Shown piece after piece: positions 1 to 9,177 of a stretch of DNA of 64,000 bases; position 1 is the stretch's first letter, and each line of letters opens with the position of its first letter. The translations under genes and the position numbers were made by a program. The notes beneath the pieces are model-generated. The model searched no databases, had not been told where the DNA came from, and worked only from the letters and a program-made list of their open reading frames with translations. This DNA is from Actinopolyspora mzabensis (GTDB lineage Bacteria > Actinomycetota > Actinomycetes > Mycobacteriales > Pseudonocardiaceae). The stretch spans positions 107,648-171,647 of the forward strand of contig NZ_FNFM01000013.1 of the NCBI RefSeq assembly GCF_900101095.1, read 5' to 3'.

Positions 1-2
1 AG

Positions 3-215
3 CCGCTCTCCTATCAGGGAGCCCCGATTCCCAAGAAGATGAACAAGCTCGGCGCTGCCGGACGTCCGCTTCCCGGCAGCCTGTTGTGGCCCGACCCGCC
101 GGAGGAGACCGAGCAGTTGCGCGAGGCGGAACGCCGTGAGGCCGAGGAGCCGGAAGGCCCACAACCGCGGGAACCGGAACTGCCCAGTGGACGGACACGC
201 GACGTCACGGAGTGA
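3..215 (+). CDS. C-terminal fragment of an unrecognised protein
   Basis: An open frame runs in from the left edge and stops at TGA 213-215, giving about 70 residues. It begins [17 protein letters not shown] and ends in a tail very rich in Glu, Pro and Arg, typical of a disordered hydrophilic C-terminus. No domain can be recognised from this piece and its start lies outside the window. Codon use looks like that of the neighbouring genes, with G or C at most third positions, which supports it being a real gene end. The function cannot be stated. Confidence 0.5.
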   Translation, partial: PLSYQGAPIPKKMNKLGAAGRPLPGSLLWPDPPEETEQLREAERREAEEPEGPQPREPELPSGRTRDVTE

Positions 216-442
216 TCTCCCGGGAGTGGATACCTCCCGCTCCCGGTTGTCGTGGCTGCCCGATGCGAGGGACTATTGTCGCTGGACATCTCTCCGAGTC
301 GGGGTCACAGTATTGGTGCGGACCCTCCGTTCCGGCCGCGCAGGGCAGCCCGTGTTCCCCGGACGAACAGCGCGGCATCGCAAGGGGTTCGATGTGGTCG
401 ACGGGGGGCCGTTTGCCACAGCGAACGGTAGAGGTGATCGAG

Positions 443-871
443 ATGACACAAGCCGGTTCGATCGAGAGGCATCCCGATCTCGTCGAGATGCGGGAACGCT
501 ACGAGGAGGCGAGTCAAACCCCGCAGGGGCAGGTCCTGGAGGGGTGCACCCTGCTGGCGGGAATCTACCTGGCGATCTCACCGTGGATCGTCCAGTTCAG
601 TGCCACCAGTTTCGACGTGGCGATCGGCAATCTGGTCGTCGGACTGACGGTGGCCGTGCTGGCGCTCGGGTTCGCCTCCGCCTACGGCAGGACCCACACC
701 GTTTCCTGGGTGGTCCCGCTGCTGGGCGCGTGGGCCGTCATCGCTCCGTTCGTCATTCTGGGAGGCGGAGTCGGCCTGGGCATGCTGCTCAGCAATGTGA
801 TCACGGGCGGCCTGATCGTGCTGCTCGGTGTGGGGCTGGCCTCGTTGGTGATGATGCGCCGTCGGCGCTGA
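443..871 (+). CDS. SPW-repeat integral membrane protein
   Basis: This 142-residue protein has a short hydrophilic N-terminus (about 35 residues) and then four hydrophobic segments. The family signature Ser-Pro-Trp is seen in ISPWIV near residue 50, and a degenerate second copy (WAVIAPFV) lies in the second half, as expected for the two-repeat SPW family of small membrane proteins. The ATG at 443 is chosen because GAGG at 431-434 sits about 8 bases before it; longer in-frame versions start in sequence that looks non-coding. The molecular role of SPW proteins is not established. The gene ends convergently with the universal stress protein gene. Confidence 0.8.
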   Translation: MTQAGSIERHPDLVEMRERYEEASQTPQGQVLEGCTLLAGIYLAISPWIVQFSATSFDVAIGNLVVGLTVAVLALGFASAYGRTHTVSWVVPLLGAWAVIAPFVILGGGVGLGMLLSNVITGGLIVLLGVGLASLVMMRRRR

Positions 872-887
872 CGAGGCGGGCGACGAA

Positions 888-956
888 CGTGGTCGACCCG
901 GCGCGCCGAGCCCGGCGTGCGCGACGCGCAGTGGCGGTGGTACCGGGTCGACCACG
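888..956. terminator. Inverted repeat between convergent genes
   Basis: The 14-base arms CGTGGTCGACCCGG (888-901) and CCGGGTCGACCACG (943-956) are perfectly complementary around a 41-base loop. The repeat lies between two genes that point at each other, where a hairpin could stop transcription from both sides. No T-run follows, so a classical intrinsic terminator is not certain. Confidence 0.45.
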
Positions 957-1006
957 CGGCCGCTTCTCGAGCCCGTGGCCCGAGGAGCGGGCGCGGAAAG
1001 CTGCTG

Positions 1007-1444
1007 TCACTCTGGTGAAGCGTGCACGATGACGACCGGACACCCCGCGTGATGGGTGCACTTGTGGCTCACCGAGCCGAGCAGTGCCCCGACGAAGCCG
1101 CCGTGCCCGCGACTTCCGACCACCAGCAGCTCGGCGTCCTCCGCGGTGTCGAGCAGTACCTGCGCGGAATCCCCCTGTACCACGTGGGTACGCACCCGTG
1201 GCGGGTCCGTACGACGGTCCACCGCGTTGTCCACGGCGTCTTCCACGGTGACGCTGGCCGCGTTCTCGAATTCCCTGGGTGGCACCGCACCGCCCTCCCA
1301 GCTGTAGAACGCCGGGTACTCCCAGGCAGTAACGGCATCGACAGTGGCGTCGGTCAGCTCGGCCTGGCCGAGGGCCCAGTCCAGTGCGGCCAATGAGGGG
1401 GCCGAGCCGTCGACGCCGACCACGATCCGGTTCTGCTGGCTCAT
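1007..1444 (-). CDS. Universal stress protein (UspA family)
   Basis: A single-domain 145-residue protein. The N-terminal strand IVVGVDGS carries the conserved Asp of the nucleotide site. The C-terminal motif G-x2-G-x9-G-S (GSRGHGG, then GALLGS) is the ATP-binding signature of the ATP-type UspA proteins. Such cytoplasmic proteins accumulate under stress or stationary phase and bind ATP; the exact client is unknown. The ATG at 1444 gives the normal family N-terminus, and the upstream in-frame extension is basic and not family-like. It is divergent from the short gene at 1861. Confidence 0.85.
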   Translation of the reverse strand: MSQQNRIVVGVDGSAPSLAALDWALGQAELTDATVDAVTAWEYPAFYSWEGGAVPPREFENAASVTVEDAVDNAVDRRTDPPRVRTHVVQGDSAQVLLDTAEDAELLVVGSRGHGGFVGALLGSVSHKCTHHAGCPVVIVHASPE

Positions 1445-1860
1445 CACGCATCGCCCATCCCGGCGTTCGATATCGCGGCTTCGTCGTGGGGTGTGCCGTA
1501 AGCGTGTGTTCTCGCGTTCCTCGACTGTCCCACTTGTCCGCCTCACTCGCTCGGTTCCGTTGTTCTCCGGTCTGGTTCGGGCTCGTGGTCGTTACGAAAG
1601 TGTGATCTGAATCGTTCGCGGGTACGTTCATGCCACCGGCGGTAAGCCACGACTTCCGGAGGCGCGATGTCTCGGCGGAGCGAGGACACGCCGCGTAAGC
1701 CGATCGCGGCGATACGGCCGGCAGTGCTGCCCCGTGCCGCGACGCCGAACCGTGGCTATGTTCGATGTGAACCGGTTCGTCGGGGATCGTCCGCGGTCGC
1801 GGAACTGCTCTTGTGACCGATCGGGATCGTTCACCGTCGCAAGGTTGTTTGGAGAGCCCG
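1445..1860. other. Intergenic region between divergent genes
   Basis: These 416 bases separate the universal stress gene (leftward) from a short rightward gene and must hold both promoters. I see no convincing -35/-10 pair, hairpin, repeat or coding frame. The short frames crossing it have poor codon bias and no ribosome binding site. Confidence 0.4.
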
Positions 1861-2181
1861 TTGACCAAACGAACGACCAGCACCCCGCCATGGAGCGTCA
1901 TAGCCCATGACACGGACAGGCTCAAACAGGCCGTACACGAGCTCCACACCGGGCATGACGTGTCCTCGGCGCAGGAGCTCAGTCACGAGCTGCTGCGCAC
2001 GGTCACGTTGATCGGAGATCGTCTCGCGGTTCTGCTGGACGGGTTGGCCAAGCGTCACGAGAATCCCGGTGTGCCCGAGCAGCGTCCCGTTCACCTCGCC
2101 CTGGACCAGGCGGCCGCCGCGGCCGAGGATCTGGGGGAGTGCGCGCGCCGTGCGGCCCGCACCTTGGAGGACGAACACTGA
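1861..2181 (+). CDS. Small helical protein of unknown function
   Basis: A 106-residue protein if translation starts at TTG 1861, which has GGAG at 1851-1854 a few bases upstream. A GTG at 1813 would add 16 residues but lacks a visible ribosome binding site. The sequence is rich in Ala, Leu, Glu and Arg with heptad-like runs (DTDRLKQAVHELH, HELLRTVTLIGDRLAVLL), so it is probably an all-helical soluble protein. I recognise no family. It stands alone between the stress gene and the Rieske gene. Confidence 0.5.
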   Translation: MTKRTTSTPPWSVIAHDTDRLKQAVHELHTGHDVSSAQELSHELLRTVTLIGDRLAVLLDGLAKRHENPGVPEQRPVHLALDQAAAAAEDLGECARRAARTLEDEH

Positions 2182-2489
2182 CGGAGCCGACCCATCTTCC
2201 GGTGGACCGTGCATTACCGATTGTGTCGGAGTCGTTCCGAAACGCACGAGTCGTGGGCAGAGGTTCCGATCGAGTAACTCGAAAAGGGTTCGTTTCAGGG
2301 TTTCGTGGGTTTCGGGGGCGTGGCGAAGCCGTCCCGTTGGTCGACGGCGGCTCGGCTCCACGCGCGAGGGCGGTGCTTTCGAGTCGGGAAGTGCGCTCGG
2401 TGAGCCTGTGTGCCTCGGTACCGCCAGGAGGTTAATCTTCCCGGAGACCGATTCGCGCGACGTCGCCCCACTCGAGCAACGGAGTCAGC
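2182..2489. other. Intergenic region upstream of the Rieske gene
   Basis: This 308-base gap has no credible coding frame. An AGGAGG at 2426-2431 resembles a strong Shine-Dalgarno site but no ATG, GTG or TTG follows at a usable distance, so it is probably fortuitous. No repeats or hairpins stand out. Confidence 0.35.
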
Positions 2490-3509
2490 ATGTTCGGCTT
2501 CTCGAACGGGAATTCGATACGAAACGCACTGCCACTTCGCAGGTTGCGGGTTTCCGACTGGGCTCGGCAGGAGGGAACATGGCGCGAGGCACGCCCTTCG
2601 CTGATCGCGGCCGCGCTCAAACGCGCCCAGGCGCGCCCGTCCGGTAACTGGTTCGTGCTGGCAGGTAGCGCACAGATCGACCAACGCCGCCCCTTCGCCC
2701 GCACCGTGGCCGGGACCGAGGTGGTCGCGTGGCGTACCGAGCACGGGGCGTTGCGCGCGGGGCCGGGCGCCTGTCCGCATCTGGGAGCACCGCTCGGGCA
2801 GGCAACGGTGGACTGCGGCCAGTTGGTCTGTCGCTGGCACGGACTTCGACTGGACGCGCAGGGCGGCCCGTGGTGGACGCCGTTTCCCACCTACGATGAC
2901 GGTGTCCTGGCCTGGGTGCGCCTGGACGACACCGGTGGGGAACAGTCGCTGGAGCGTCCGGTGGTGCCGCACCGTCCGCCCCTGCGGGACAGCATCTCCG
3001 AAGTGGCCACCGCGACCGGTGTCTGCGAACCCGACGACGTGGTGGCCAATCGCCTGGATCCCTGGCACGGCTCGTGGTTCCATCCCTACTCGTTCGCCAA
3101 CCTCAGCGTGCGGCGCGCCCCGGACTTCGAAAGTAGCGAGCAGGACGACTTCTTCGAGGTGCTCGTTTCGTTCCGGCTGTCCCGCGGGATCGGAGTGCCG
3201 GTAACGGCCACTTTCCACTGCCCGGACCCACGTACCGTGGTGATGCGCATCGTCGAGGGGGAGGGGACCGGCAGCGTGGTGGAAACCCACGCGACACCGT
3301 TGGAAAGCGGTTCCGACGGCCGTCCGCGCACCGCCGTCATCGAGGCCACAGTCGCCTACTCCCCACGTCCCGGGTTCCGGATGGCGCTGTCCGCCGCCGG
3401 CTTGCTGCGCCCGTTGATGCGCCGGGTGGCCCTGCGGTTGTGGTCCGACGACCTCGCCTATGCCGAACGGCGCTACGAACTGCGTAGCACCGGGCGGTTC
3501 CCCGGCTGA
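2490..3509 (+). CDS. Rieske [2Fe-2S] protein, DUF5914 type, of the carotenoid cluster
   Basis: 339 residues. A Rieske domain occupies roughly residues 53-150, with both cluster-binding boxes intact: C95-P-H97 (CPHLGAP) and C114-R-W-H117 (CRWHG). The remaining C-terminal half, with WHGSWFHPYSF near 190, resembles the DUF5914 region of proteins found in actinomycete carotenoid clusters. It probably acts as an electron-transfer or oxygenase component in modifying a carotenoid end group; this is inferred from context. The ATG at 2490 has GGAG about 6 bases upstream. It converges on crtU with only 71 bases between the stops, and is not in the crtI operon itself. Confidence 0.75.
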   Translation: MFGFSNGNSIRNALPLRRLRVSDWARQEGTWREARPSLIAAALKRAQARPSGNWFVLAGSAQIDQRRPFARTVAGTEVVAWRTEHGALRAGPGACPHLGAPLGQATVDCGQLVCRWHGLRLDAQGGPWWTPFPTYDDGVLAWVRLDDTGGEQSLERPVVPHRPPLRDSISEVATATGVCEPDDVVANRLDPWHGSWFHPYSFANLSVRRAPDFESSEQDDFFEVLVSFRLSRGIGVPVTATFHCPDPRTVVMRIVEGEGTGSVVETHATPLESGSDGRPRTAVIEATVAYSPRPGFRMALSAAGLLRPLMRRVALRLWSDDLAYAERRYELRSTGRFPG

Positions 3510-3580
3510 GTGTGCCGGGACACCCCACCGTTTTCGGCTTACTGCCGGGGGTTACGCCACGTAGGCCACCGGCTCGAGTA

Positions 3581-5179
3581 TCAGCGTCGCAGACCGCGCA
3601 ACAGGGCGAATCGGCCACGATCGGGGACACTCCACAGCGTGTGTCCCCGCACACCCCACCCGTGCAGCAGCTCGTTCGCTGCTCGCATCCCGCTCGTGGC
3701 GGCACGTTCCATAAGAGCGACCGGTAGGTCGACACGCACCAGATCTCCCGCCAGCATCAACGCCGGATCGGGCGTTCGTACGCCGGGACGCTCGGCGAAA
3801 CCACCGGGCGGAAACAGCGGGCAGTCGGCTCGCAGTTCGTGACGCTCGTCCACGATGCCCGCTACTTCGGTTTCCGGATATATCCTGGCCAGTTCCGCCA
3901 GCATCCGCGCTCGCAAGCTGTCGAGGGATGGTTCACCTGGTAGTGCGTAACCGTGCAACTCGAGTACGGAACCCCCGCGTTCCCCCGACCAACGGGCCGC
4001 CTCGTGCTCGTACCGTTCCAACACGCTGATGTTGTCCAGCGGCCCGTAGCCACTCGTTCCGAGGAACCCGGGCCTGTCCCGGCGAACCGGTCGGTCCAGC
4101 CACAGCCGCGACACCAGGAACGGTGGGGCCTCGCGCAACTCCGCTATCCGCGTTCGCCACCGCGACGTCCCTAGATCGGGTGAATTGGCGACGATGCTCC
4201 GCAAACCAGCGGTATCGGTGGCCAGTACCACCGCGTCGAATTCCGGAAAACCCGCTTCTAGTGCTGCCGTGGAGTCCGAACGCACCGCGAAGCGTCGGTC
4301 GGAGCCCCGTTCCAAGGCCCTGACCGGGGTGTCTGTGAGCAGGGTTGCACCGTGGTCGACCAGGTACTCCGCCAGCGGATTCCACAACGCCTCCGGGAAC
4401 GAGTTCGCCGCCACATCGAACAGCAGCCCCTCGCTGGAGCCGAGAAAGTAGATGTGAAACATCGTCGCCAGTTCGGCGGCGGACAGCTCGGTGGGTTCGG
4501 CGAAGAAGCTGCGGGAGAACACCTCGAAAGCCAGATGTTTGGCAGCGGCGGGAAAACGGATCCGACTGAGAAGTGTGTCCGCGTCGAGGTGGTCCAGACG
4601 CTCGTAGATCTCCGGGACCGAGACCTGCGCCAGCGGTAACGCGGCGCGGGTTCCGAGCCGGGGGAGATCGCGCCAGTTGAACGTGGGACTTCGTGCGACG
4701 AACGCGAAGGCGTTCCACGGAGGAGTACGTGGCAGGCCGGCGAAAGTGTCCCGATATCCGGCACTGTGCAGCAGTGGATAGTCCGGAAGCGCGGTTAGGC
4801 CCGAAAGGTCCGGATCGGCACGCCGCAGAAGTGCGCGAAGGTTGTAGTACTGCCGGAAGAACGCGTGGAACCCACGATTCATACCGACGTCCGACCCGTC
4901 CGCGAGCGTGGTTCGCCAGCCACCGACCCGTCCGCCCAACCGGCCCTGTGCCTCCAGCACCGTGACGCCGACACCCCGCTCGGCCAGACAGGTGGCCGCG
5001 GCGACTCCCGCGATGCCCCCGCCGATCACGGCTACTCGGGGGAGACGAGCGAGATGACTCGTGTCCGGCATGCCGCCGTGGGGGGGATGCGGCACCGCCC
5101 TGCGGTCCTGGCCGGGAGGTTCGTGCTCGCCGCTCCCGTCGTCACCGGCCGATCGGGAAGCAGTGAAACCGCGCATCAT
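3581..5179 (-). CDS. crtU: CrtU-like FAD-dependent carotene desaturase/methyltransferase
   Basis: 532 residues. After a polar N-terminal extension of about 47 residues comes the dinucleotide motif VIGGGIAGVAAA (glycines 53-58), and then GFHAFFRQYYNLR, a stretch characteristic of the isorenieratene-synthase (CrtU) branch of carotenoid desaturases. A C-terminal FAD-contact region ends with LAGDLVRVDLPVALMERA. In characterised CrtU enzymes the reaction converts beta-ionone rings to aromatic rings with methyl migration. The start ATG at 5179 overlaps the stop of crtT (ATGA), indicating translational coupling; a second ATG follows at once. The family-level call is firm, the exact substrate is not. 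Confidence 0.8.
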   Translation of the reverse strand: MMRGFTASRSAGDDGSGEHEPPGQDRRAVPHPPHGGMPDTSHLARLPRVAVIGGGIAGVAAATCLAERGVGVTVLEAQGRLGGRVGGWRTTLADGSDVGMNRGFHAFFRQYYNLRALLRRADPDLSGLTALPDYPLLHSAGYRDTFAGLPRTPPWNAFAFVARSPTFNWRDLPRLGTRAALPLAQVSVPEIYERLDHLDADTLLSRIRFPAAAKHLAFEVFSRSFFAEPTELSAAELATMFHIYFLGSSEGLLFDVAANSFPEALWNPLAEYLVDHGATLLTDTPVRALERGSDRRFAVRSDSTAALEAGFPEFDAVVLATDTAGLRSIVANSPDLGTSRWRTRIAELREAPPFLVSRLWLDRPVRRDRPGFLGTSGYGPLDNISVLERYEHEAARWSGERGGSVLELHGYALPGEPSLDSLRARMLAELARIYPETEVAGIVDERHELRADCPLFPPGGFAERPGVRTPDPALMLAGDLVRVDLPVALMERAATSGMRAANELLHGWGVRGHTLWSVPDRGRFALLRGLRR

Positions 5180-5895
5180 GTTTCCGCCCTCTCGGATCGT
5201 TTTCCGGTCAGGGTGTGCACGATGCCGCGCTGCCATCCCGACATCGAGCCGATACGTACTCCCACGAGACCGTTCCGACGCATCCGCGCGGCGAGCTGTT
5301 CGGTCGAATCGAATCCCAGGACGCTGCGCCACAGGTAAGGGTGAATTCCCGAGCCACGCGTGCTCAGTGCACCGGCAGGAATGATCACACCCCAACACAC
5401 CGCCGTCCAGACCAGCCGGGAGACAGGGCGGCCCCGCACGGAGAACTCGTGCAGTGCCAGGCGAGCACCGGGGGCGAGCAACTCGCGCAACACGTGCAGC
5501 CCGGCGTCGGGGTCGGGAAGGTTGCGGAGCAGGTACGCCGCCATGATCCCGTCGAACGATCCGCGCACACCGGCTTCTTCGAGTCCGTCCAACGGTGCGT
5601 GAACGAACTCCACCGTGTTCGGCCAGGACTTTCGTTCGGCCTGTGTCAGCATGTTCGCGGAAGCGTCCGTGGCCACGATGTGCGCGCGCGGCGCGATTCG
5701 GAGCAGCGCCGCGGTGGACGCGCCGGTACCGCAGCCCGCATCCAGCAACCGCAGTCCGCGGCCACCGTCGGGCAGGTGTAGCCGAAATGCCGATCGTCGT
5801 AGCGCGCGGTGGTATCCGGGGTTGAGCCCGACCAGCCGGTCGTACTGGCGAGCGTGCTGCTCGAAACCCCCCACAACGGGGTACGGGGAATACAT
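5176..5895 (-). CDS. crtT: CrtT-like SAM-dependent methyltransferase
   Basis: 239 residues with a class I methyltransferase fold. Motif I is LLDAGCGTGAST (residues 50-61), the acidic residue after strand 2 is in VATDAS, and the substrate region resembles UbiE/COQ5 enzymes. The equivalent gene in Streptomyces griseus-type carotenoid clusters is crtT, next to crtU, and its exact role there is unsettled. AAGGA lies 6 bases before ATG 5895. Its stop overlaps the start of crtU. A gap of 172 bases separates it from idi upstream, so a second promoter is possible. Confidence 0.75.
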   Translation of the reverse strand: MYSPYPVVGGFEQHARQYDRLVGLNPGYHRALRRSAFRLHLPDGGRGLRLLDAGCGTGASTAALLRIAPRAHIVATDASANMLTQAERKSWPNTVEFVHAPLDGLEEAGVRGSFDGIMAAYLLRNLPDPDAGLHVLRELLAPGARLALHEFSVRGRPVSRLVWTAVCWGVIIPAGALSTRGSGIHPYLWRSVLGFDSTEQLAARMRRNGLVGVRIGSMSGWQRGIVHTLTGKRSERAET

Positions 5896-6067
5896 CGGCA
5901 GTCCTTACCTGGAACTCGTTGCGGAACCGGCGCGTGTGGTCTGGTGAGGGCACTTGAATCGGTGTCCCGCCGCGGCTGGGCGGCTGTTGCGTAACCGTGC
6001 GCGCGGCGCGTAGTACCGCCTCACGAGGTTCGTCAACCGTGCCGCCCCACGGTCGCGGCAGAGGAAA

Positions 6068-6661
6068 TCACCCCGTTCCCCTCGCCCCACGGGCTGCTTC
6101 CACCGTGTTCGAGCAATCCTCGAACACGGTGTTCAGCAGTGGAACCTGTTCGGCCGCCCAAGGGCTGATCGCCCAGGGGGTTCGTGTCGCCAACAGCATG
6201 AAATCCTCCCAGGCCACCCGCTTCCAGTCCGCGATCTCGGACGGGTCCGGCACTGGTGGTTCGTCGGTGACGGCCGTGTACACCGGACACAGCTCGTTTT
6301 CCACCACCCCCGTGACGTCGACTGCTCGGTAGCGGAAGTTCGCCAACCGCAACCGCGGCTGTCCGATCTCGAGCCCGAGCTCCTCGCGCACCCTGCGTCG
6401 AACCGCGGCATCCATCGCTTCGCCGGGCGCCGGATGTCCGCAACACGAGTTCGTCCAAACGCCGGGCCAAGTGCGTTTCTGAAGTGCACGACGAGTGATC
6501 AGCAGTTCTCCCACCGCGTCGAAGACATAGCAGGAAAAGGCCAGATGCAGGGGAGTGTCACCGTGATGCACTTCGGATTTCGGTGCCGTACCCACCGGCT
6601 CACCCGAGTCGTCGAGCAGAACCACGAATTCCCCGTCGGAAACGGGGGAGCTCGAGTTCAT
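6068..6661 (-). CDS. idi: Isopentenyl-diphosphate delta-isomerase, type 1
   Basis: 197 residues with a Nudix-like fold. The catalytic Cys is in NSCCGHP (C74) and the catalytic Glu in ENELCPVY (E123); His residues of the metal site are also present. The enzyme interconverts IPP and DMAPP, supplying the allylic primer for prenyl chain building. It starts 3 bases after the crtB stop, so crtI-crtB-idi form one transcript. Its presence here points to supply of C5 units for carotenoid synthesis. Length is normal for actinobacterial enzymes. Confidence 0.93.
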   Translation of the reverse strand: MNSSSPVSDGEFVVLLDDSGEPVGTAPKSEVHHGDTPLHLAFSCYVFDAVGELLITRRALQKRTWPGVWTNSCCGHPAPGEAMDAAVRRRVREELGLEIGQPRLRLANFRYRAVDVTGVVENELCPVYTAVTDEPPVPDPSEIADWKRVAWEDFMLLATRTPWAISPWAAEQVPLLNTVFEDCSNTVEAARGARGTG

Positions 6662-6664
6662 CGC

Positions 6665-7651
6665 TTACCTACCACCCAACGTAGAACTGGACGAGACCCG
6701 GTCGACTCCATCCGTCAACCGTGCCCGCATCCGGGCCGTGACTATGGGGACAGTGCCACGCAGCGCCACCCCGAATCTGCGTGAGCGTGACACCGAGACA
6801 CGATTGGCGAACACGTCGTACCCCGATTCCACTATCCGATCCAGTATCTCACCGTAGAGTGTGTAGGCCGTGGCGATACACGGACGTGAGATCGGATCCA
6901 GCATTTCGATCCCTTCGGCGGCGTAGCGGTAGATCGCTCTGGTACGGGCGATTTGGTCGGCGAGTGCGCTGCGAACCCGGCGGTCAGCTTTCCCCGTCTC
7001 CAGGCAGCGCCGCAGTCTCGGCTCGTCGACGCCGAAAGCGAGCAGTTCGTCTGCGGGCAGGTACACACGTCCCCTGCGCAGATCTTCACCGACATCGCGC
7101 AGGAAGTTGGTGAGCTGGAACGCGTTTCCCAACGCCGCCGCGTAAGGTGCCGCTTCCTCCGGTGGGCACCGGGTGCCCAGCACGGGGAGCACCTGTAGAC
7201 CGATGACTTCGGCCGAGCCGTGGACGTACTGGTCCAGTTCCGCGCGGTTTCGATACCGGGCCACGGTCAGGTCCTGCCGCATCGAAGCCATGAAGGAGCT
7301 GAAGTACCCCTGTTCGATCCCGTAGCGGTTCGCGGTGTCCACCACCGCCATGACCACCGCGAGCTCGCTCCGCTCGCCCGCGAATCCACGGTCCAGCTCC
7401 GTCCACAGTTCGTCGATACGGGCACGCCGGGTCCGCCGCTCCAGGGGGCCCCTTGGTTCATCGACGATGTCGTCGACTTCACGTGCCAAACCGTACAAGG
7501 CGTGTATCGCCGGACGGCGCGACGGCGGCAACAGCCGTGTGGCCAGGAAGTAGGTACGTCCGTGTCTCGCGTTGAGCTCACGGCTCCGGCGATAGGCGGC
7601 TCGGAGTCGTGGCGAGTGGATACCTGCCGCGTCCAGTTCTCGCTCGCTCAT
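6665..7651 (-). CDS. crtB: Phytoene synthase
   Basis: 328 residues of the squalene/phytoene synthase family. Both aspartate-rich Mg-diphosphate motifs are present: DDIVD (60-64) and RDVGED (185-190). It condenses two geranylgeranyl diphosphates head to head to phytoene at the membrane surface. The ATG at 7651 overlaps the crtI stop codon (ATGA), so it is translationally coupled. No crtE (GGPP synthase) occurs in the window, so the substrate must come from a gene elsewhere. Confidence 0.93.
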   Translation of the reverse strand: MSERELDAAGIHSPRLRAAYRRSRELNARHGRTYFLATRLLPPSRRPAIHALYGLAREVDDIVDEPRGPLERRTRRARIDELWTELDRGFAGERSELAVVMAVVDTANRYGIEQGYFSSFMASMRQDLTVARYRNRAELDQYVHGSAEVIGLQVLPVLGTRCPPEEAAPYAAALGNAFQLTNFLRDVGEDLRRGRVYLPADELLAFGVDEPRLRRCLETGKADRRVRSALADQIARTRAIYRYAAEGIEMLDPISRPCIATAYTLYGEILDRIVESGYDVFANRVSVSRSRRFGVALRGTVPIVTARMRARLTDGVDRVSSSSTLGGR

Positions 7652-9177
7652 CGCGCGGCCGATCCGACGCCTGGGGGGCGACGAGCTCCCGGCGCGCCTC
7701 GGGCGTTGCCGGTGATGCGGTGCGCGGCCAGCTTGCCGGACAACACCACGGTGGGTACCCCGACACCCGGGGTGGTTCCGCAGCCGGCCAAAACCACGTT
7801 CTCGATGCCGCTGACCAGGTTTCTCGGGCGAAAGGGGCCGGTCTGGGCGAACGTGTGCGCCGCACTGAACGGGGTGCCGGCGAGCATCCCCCGAGCCGCC
7901 CAGTCCGCGGGCGTAACTATGCGGCTGATCTCCATCGAGGATTCGAATTCCGGCATGAGCCGGTGTTGCAGTGTGGCGAGCACTTCTCGCGCGTATCCGT
8001 TCGAGATTGCGTCCCAGTCGAGGCGGGCGAGGTCCAGGTTGGGGCAGGGAACCAGTATGTGGTGCAGGTGCTTGCCCGCCGGCGCGAGTGAGGGATCGCT
8101 GCGAGTGGGATTCGTGATCAGCACCGAAGGGTCGCTCATCAGCTTTCCGGACCGGGTCAACTCGTCGAAGATGCCTTTCCACGCTCGCCCGAACGAGAGC
8201 GTGTGATGGCTCAGTTCCGGTTGGTCCCGGTTCGTCCCGGCGTGGATCAGCAACGCCGAGGGAGCGGCGCGCAGTCGCACGGGACGTCGCGGAGTACGAC
8301 CCAACAACCGGTAGGAGACGGGAAGATCGGGAGTGAGTACCACCGAGTCACACGGAATGCGTTCACCGTGATCGGTGTGCACAGCGGTGATTCGTCGTCC
8401 ACGACGTTCCAGGTCCGTCACCGAGCTGCCGTAGCGGAACGTAGCCCCCGCCCCGGCGGCCGCTGCGGCCAGCGCGTCCGGCACCGCTCGCATCCCGCCG
8501 CGTGGGAAGTACACGCCCCGTACCGTGTCCATGTAGGAGATCACCGCGTACGCGGCGAGCGCGTTGTGCGGTGCCACCCCCGCGTACAAGGCCTGGAACG
8601 AGAACACGCGTCGCAGTCGTTCGTCCCGCAGGAAGTGACCGATCCTGCGGTCCAGTCCCCCGAAACCACCAAGCGCGACCAACCGGGCGAGGTTCGGTTC
8701 CAGCAGATTCAGCGGAGAATCGAAATTGGCATCGATGAAGGTCTCGTACTGGGCCGAGTAGAGCCTGCTCAACCACTGCCGTAACCGGCGGTAGCCCGCC
8801 GCCTCCTCGGGACCTGCGAACTCCCGTACCTGTTGTTCCATGGCCGACGCGTCGGTACGGACATCGATACTCGAACCATCCGCGAACCGTGCGCGGTAGG
8901 CCGGGTCCAGCGGGATCAGCTCCAGCCGCTCCCGTACCGATTCACCCACCGCTGCCAACGCCTCGTCCAGCAGTTCCGGCATGGTCAACACCGTCGGCCC
9001 GGTGTCCATGCGGTATCCCGCGATGTCCAACCGCCCCGCACGGCCTCCCGGGAACTCCTGGGACTCGACGAGGGTCACCTCGCGGCCCGCCCCGAGCAGG
9101 TGCAGCGCGGCGGTCAACCCGGAAAGTCCCGCGCCCACGACCACGACACGCTCGGTGGGCCCGGTGACTGTCCGCAT
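7648..9177 (-). CDS. crtI: Phytoene desaturase
   Basis: 509 residues, the usual CrtI length. The FAD-binding motif VVVVGAGLSGLTAA lies at 11-24 and the C-terminal signature of carotenoid desaturases (LAGCGTTPGVGVPTVVLSG) near 475-495. It introduces double bases of unsaturation into phytoene, giving lycopene in bacterial CrtI enzymes. GGAG is 8 bases before ATG 9177. It is the first gene of the leftward operon crtI-crtB-idi-crtT-crtU, and a plausible promoter lies about 60 bases upstream. Confidence 0.93.
   Translation of the reverse strand: MRTVTGPTERVVVVGAGLSGLTAALHLLGAGREVTLVESQEFPGGRAGRLDIAGYRMDTGPTVLTMPELLDEALAAVGESVRERLELIPLDPAYRARFADGSSIDVRTDASAMEQQVREFAGPEEAAGYRRLRQWLSRLYSAQYETFIDANFDSPLNLLEPNLARLVALGGFGGLDRRIGHFLRDERLRRVFSFQALYAGVAPHNALAAYAVISYMDTVRGVYFPRGGMRAVPDALAAAAAGAGATFRYGSSVTDLERRGRRITAVHTDHGERIPCDSVVLTPDLPVSYRLLGRTPRRPVRLRAAPSALLIHAGTNRDQPELSHHTLSFGRAWKGIFDELTRSGKLMSDPSVLITNPTRSDPSLAPAGKHLHHILVPCPNLDLARLDWDAISNGYAREVLATLQHRLMPEFESSMEISRIVTPADWAARGMLAGTPFSAAHTFAQTGPFRPRNLVSGIENVVLAGCGTTPGVGVPTVVLSGKLAAHRITGNARGAPGARRPPGVGSAAR

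Noticed and set aside
2426..2431. AGGAGG as the ribosome binding site of a hidden gene
   Set aside because: No usable start codon follows, and the Rieske gene has its own GGAG before ATG 2490.
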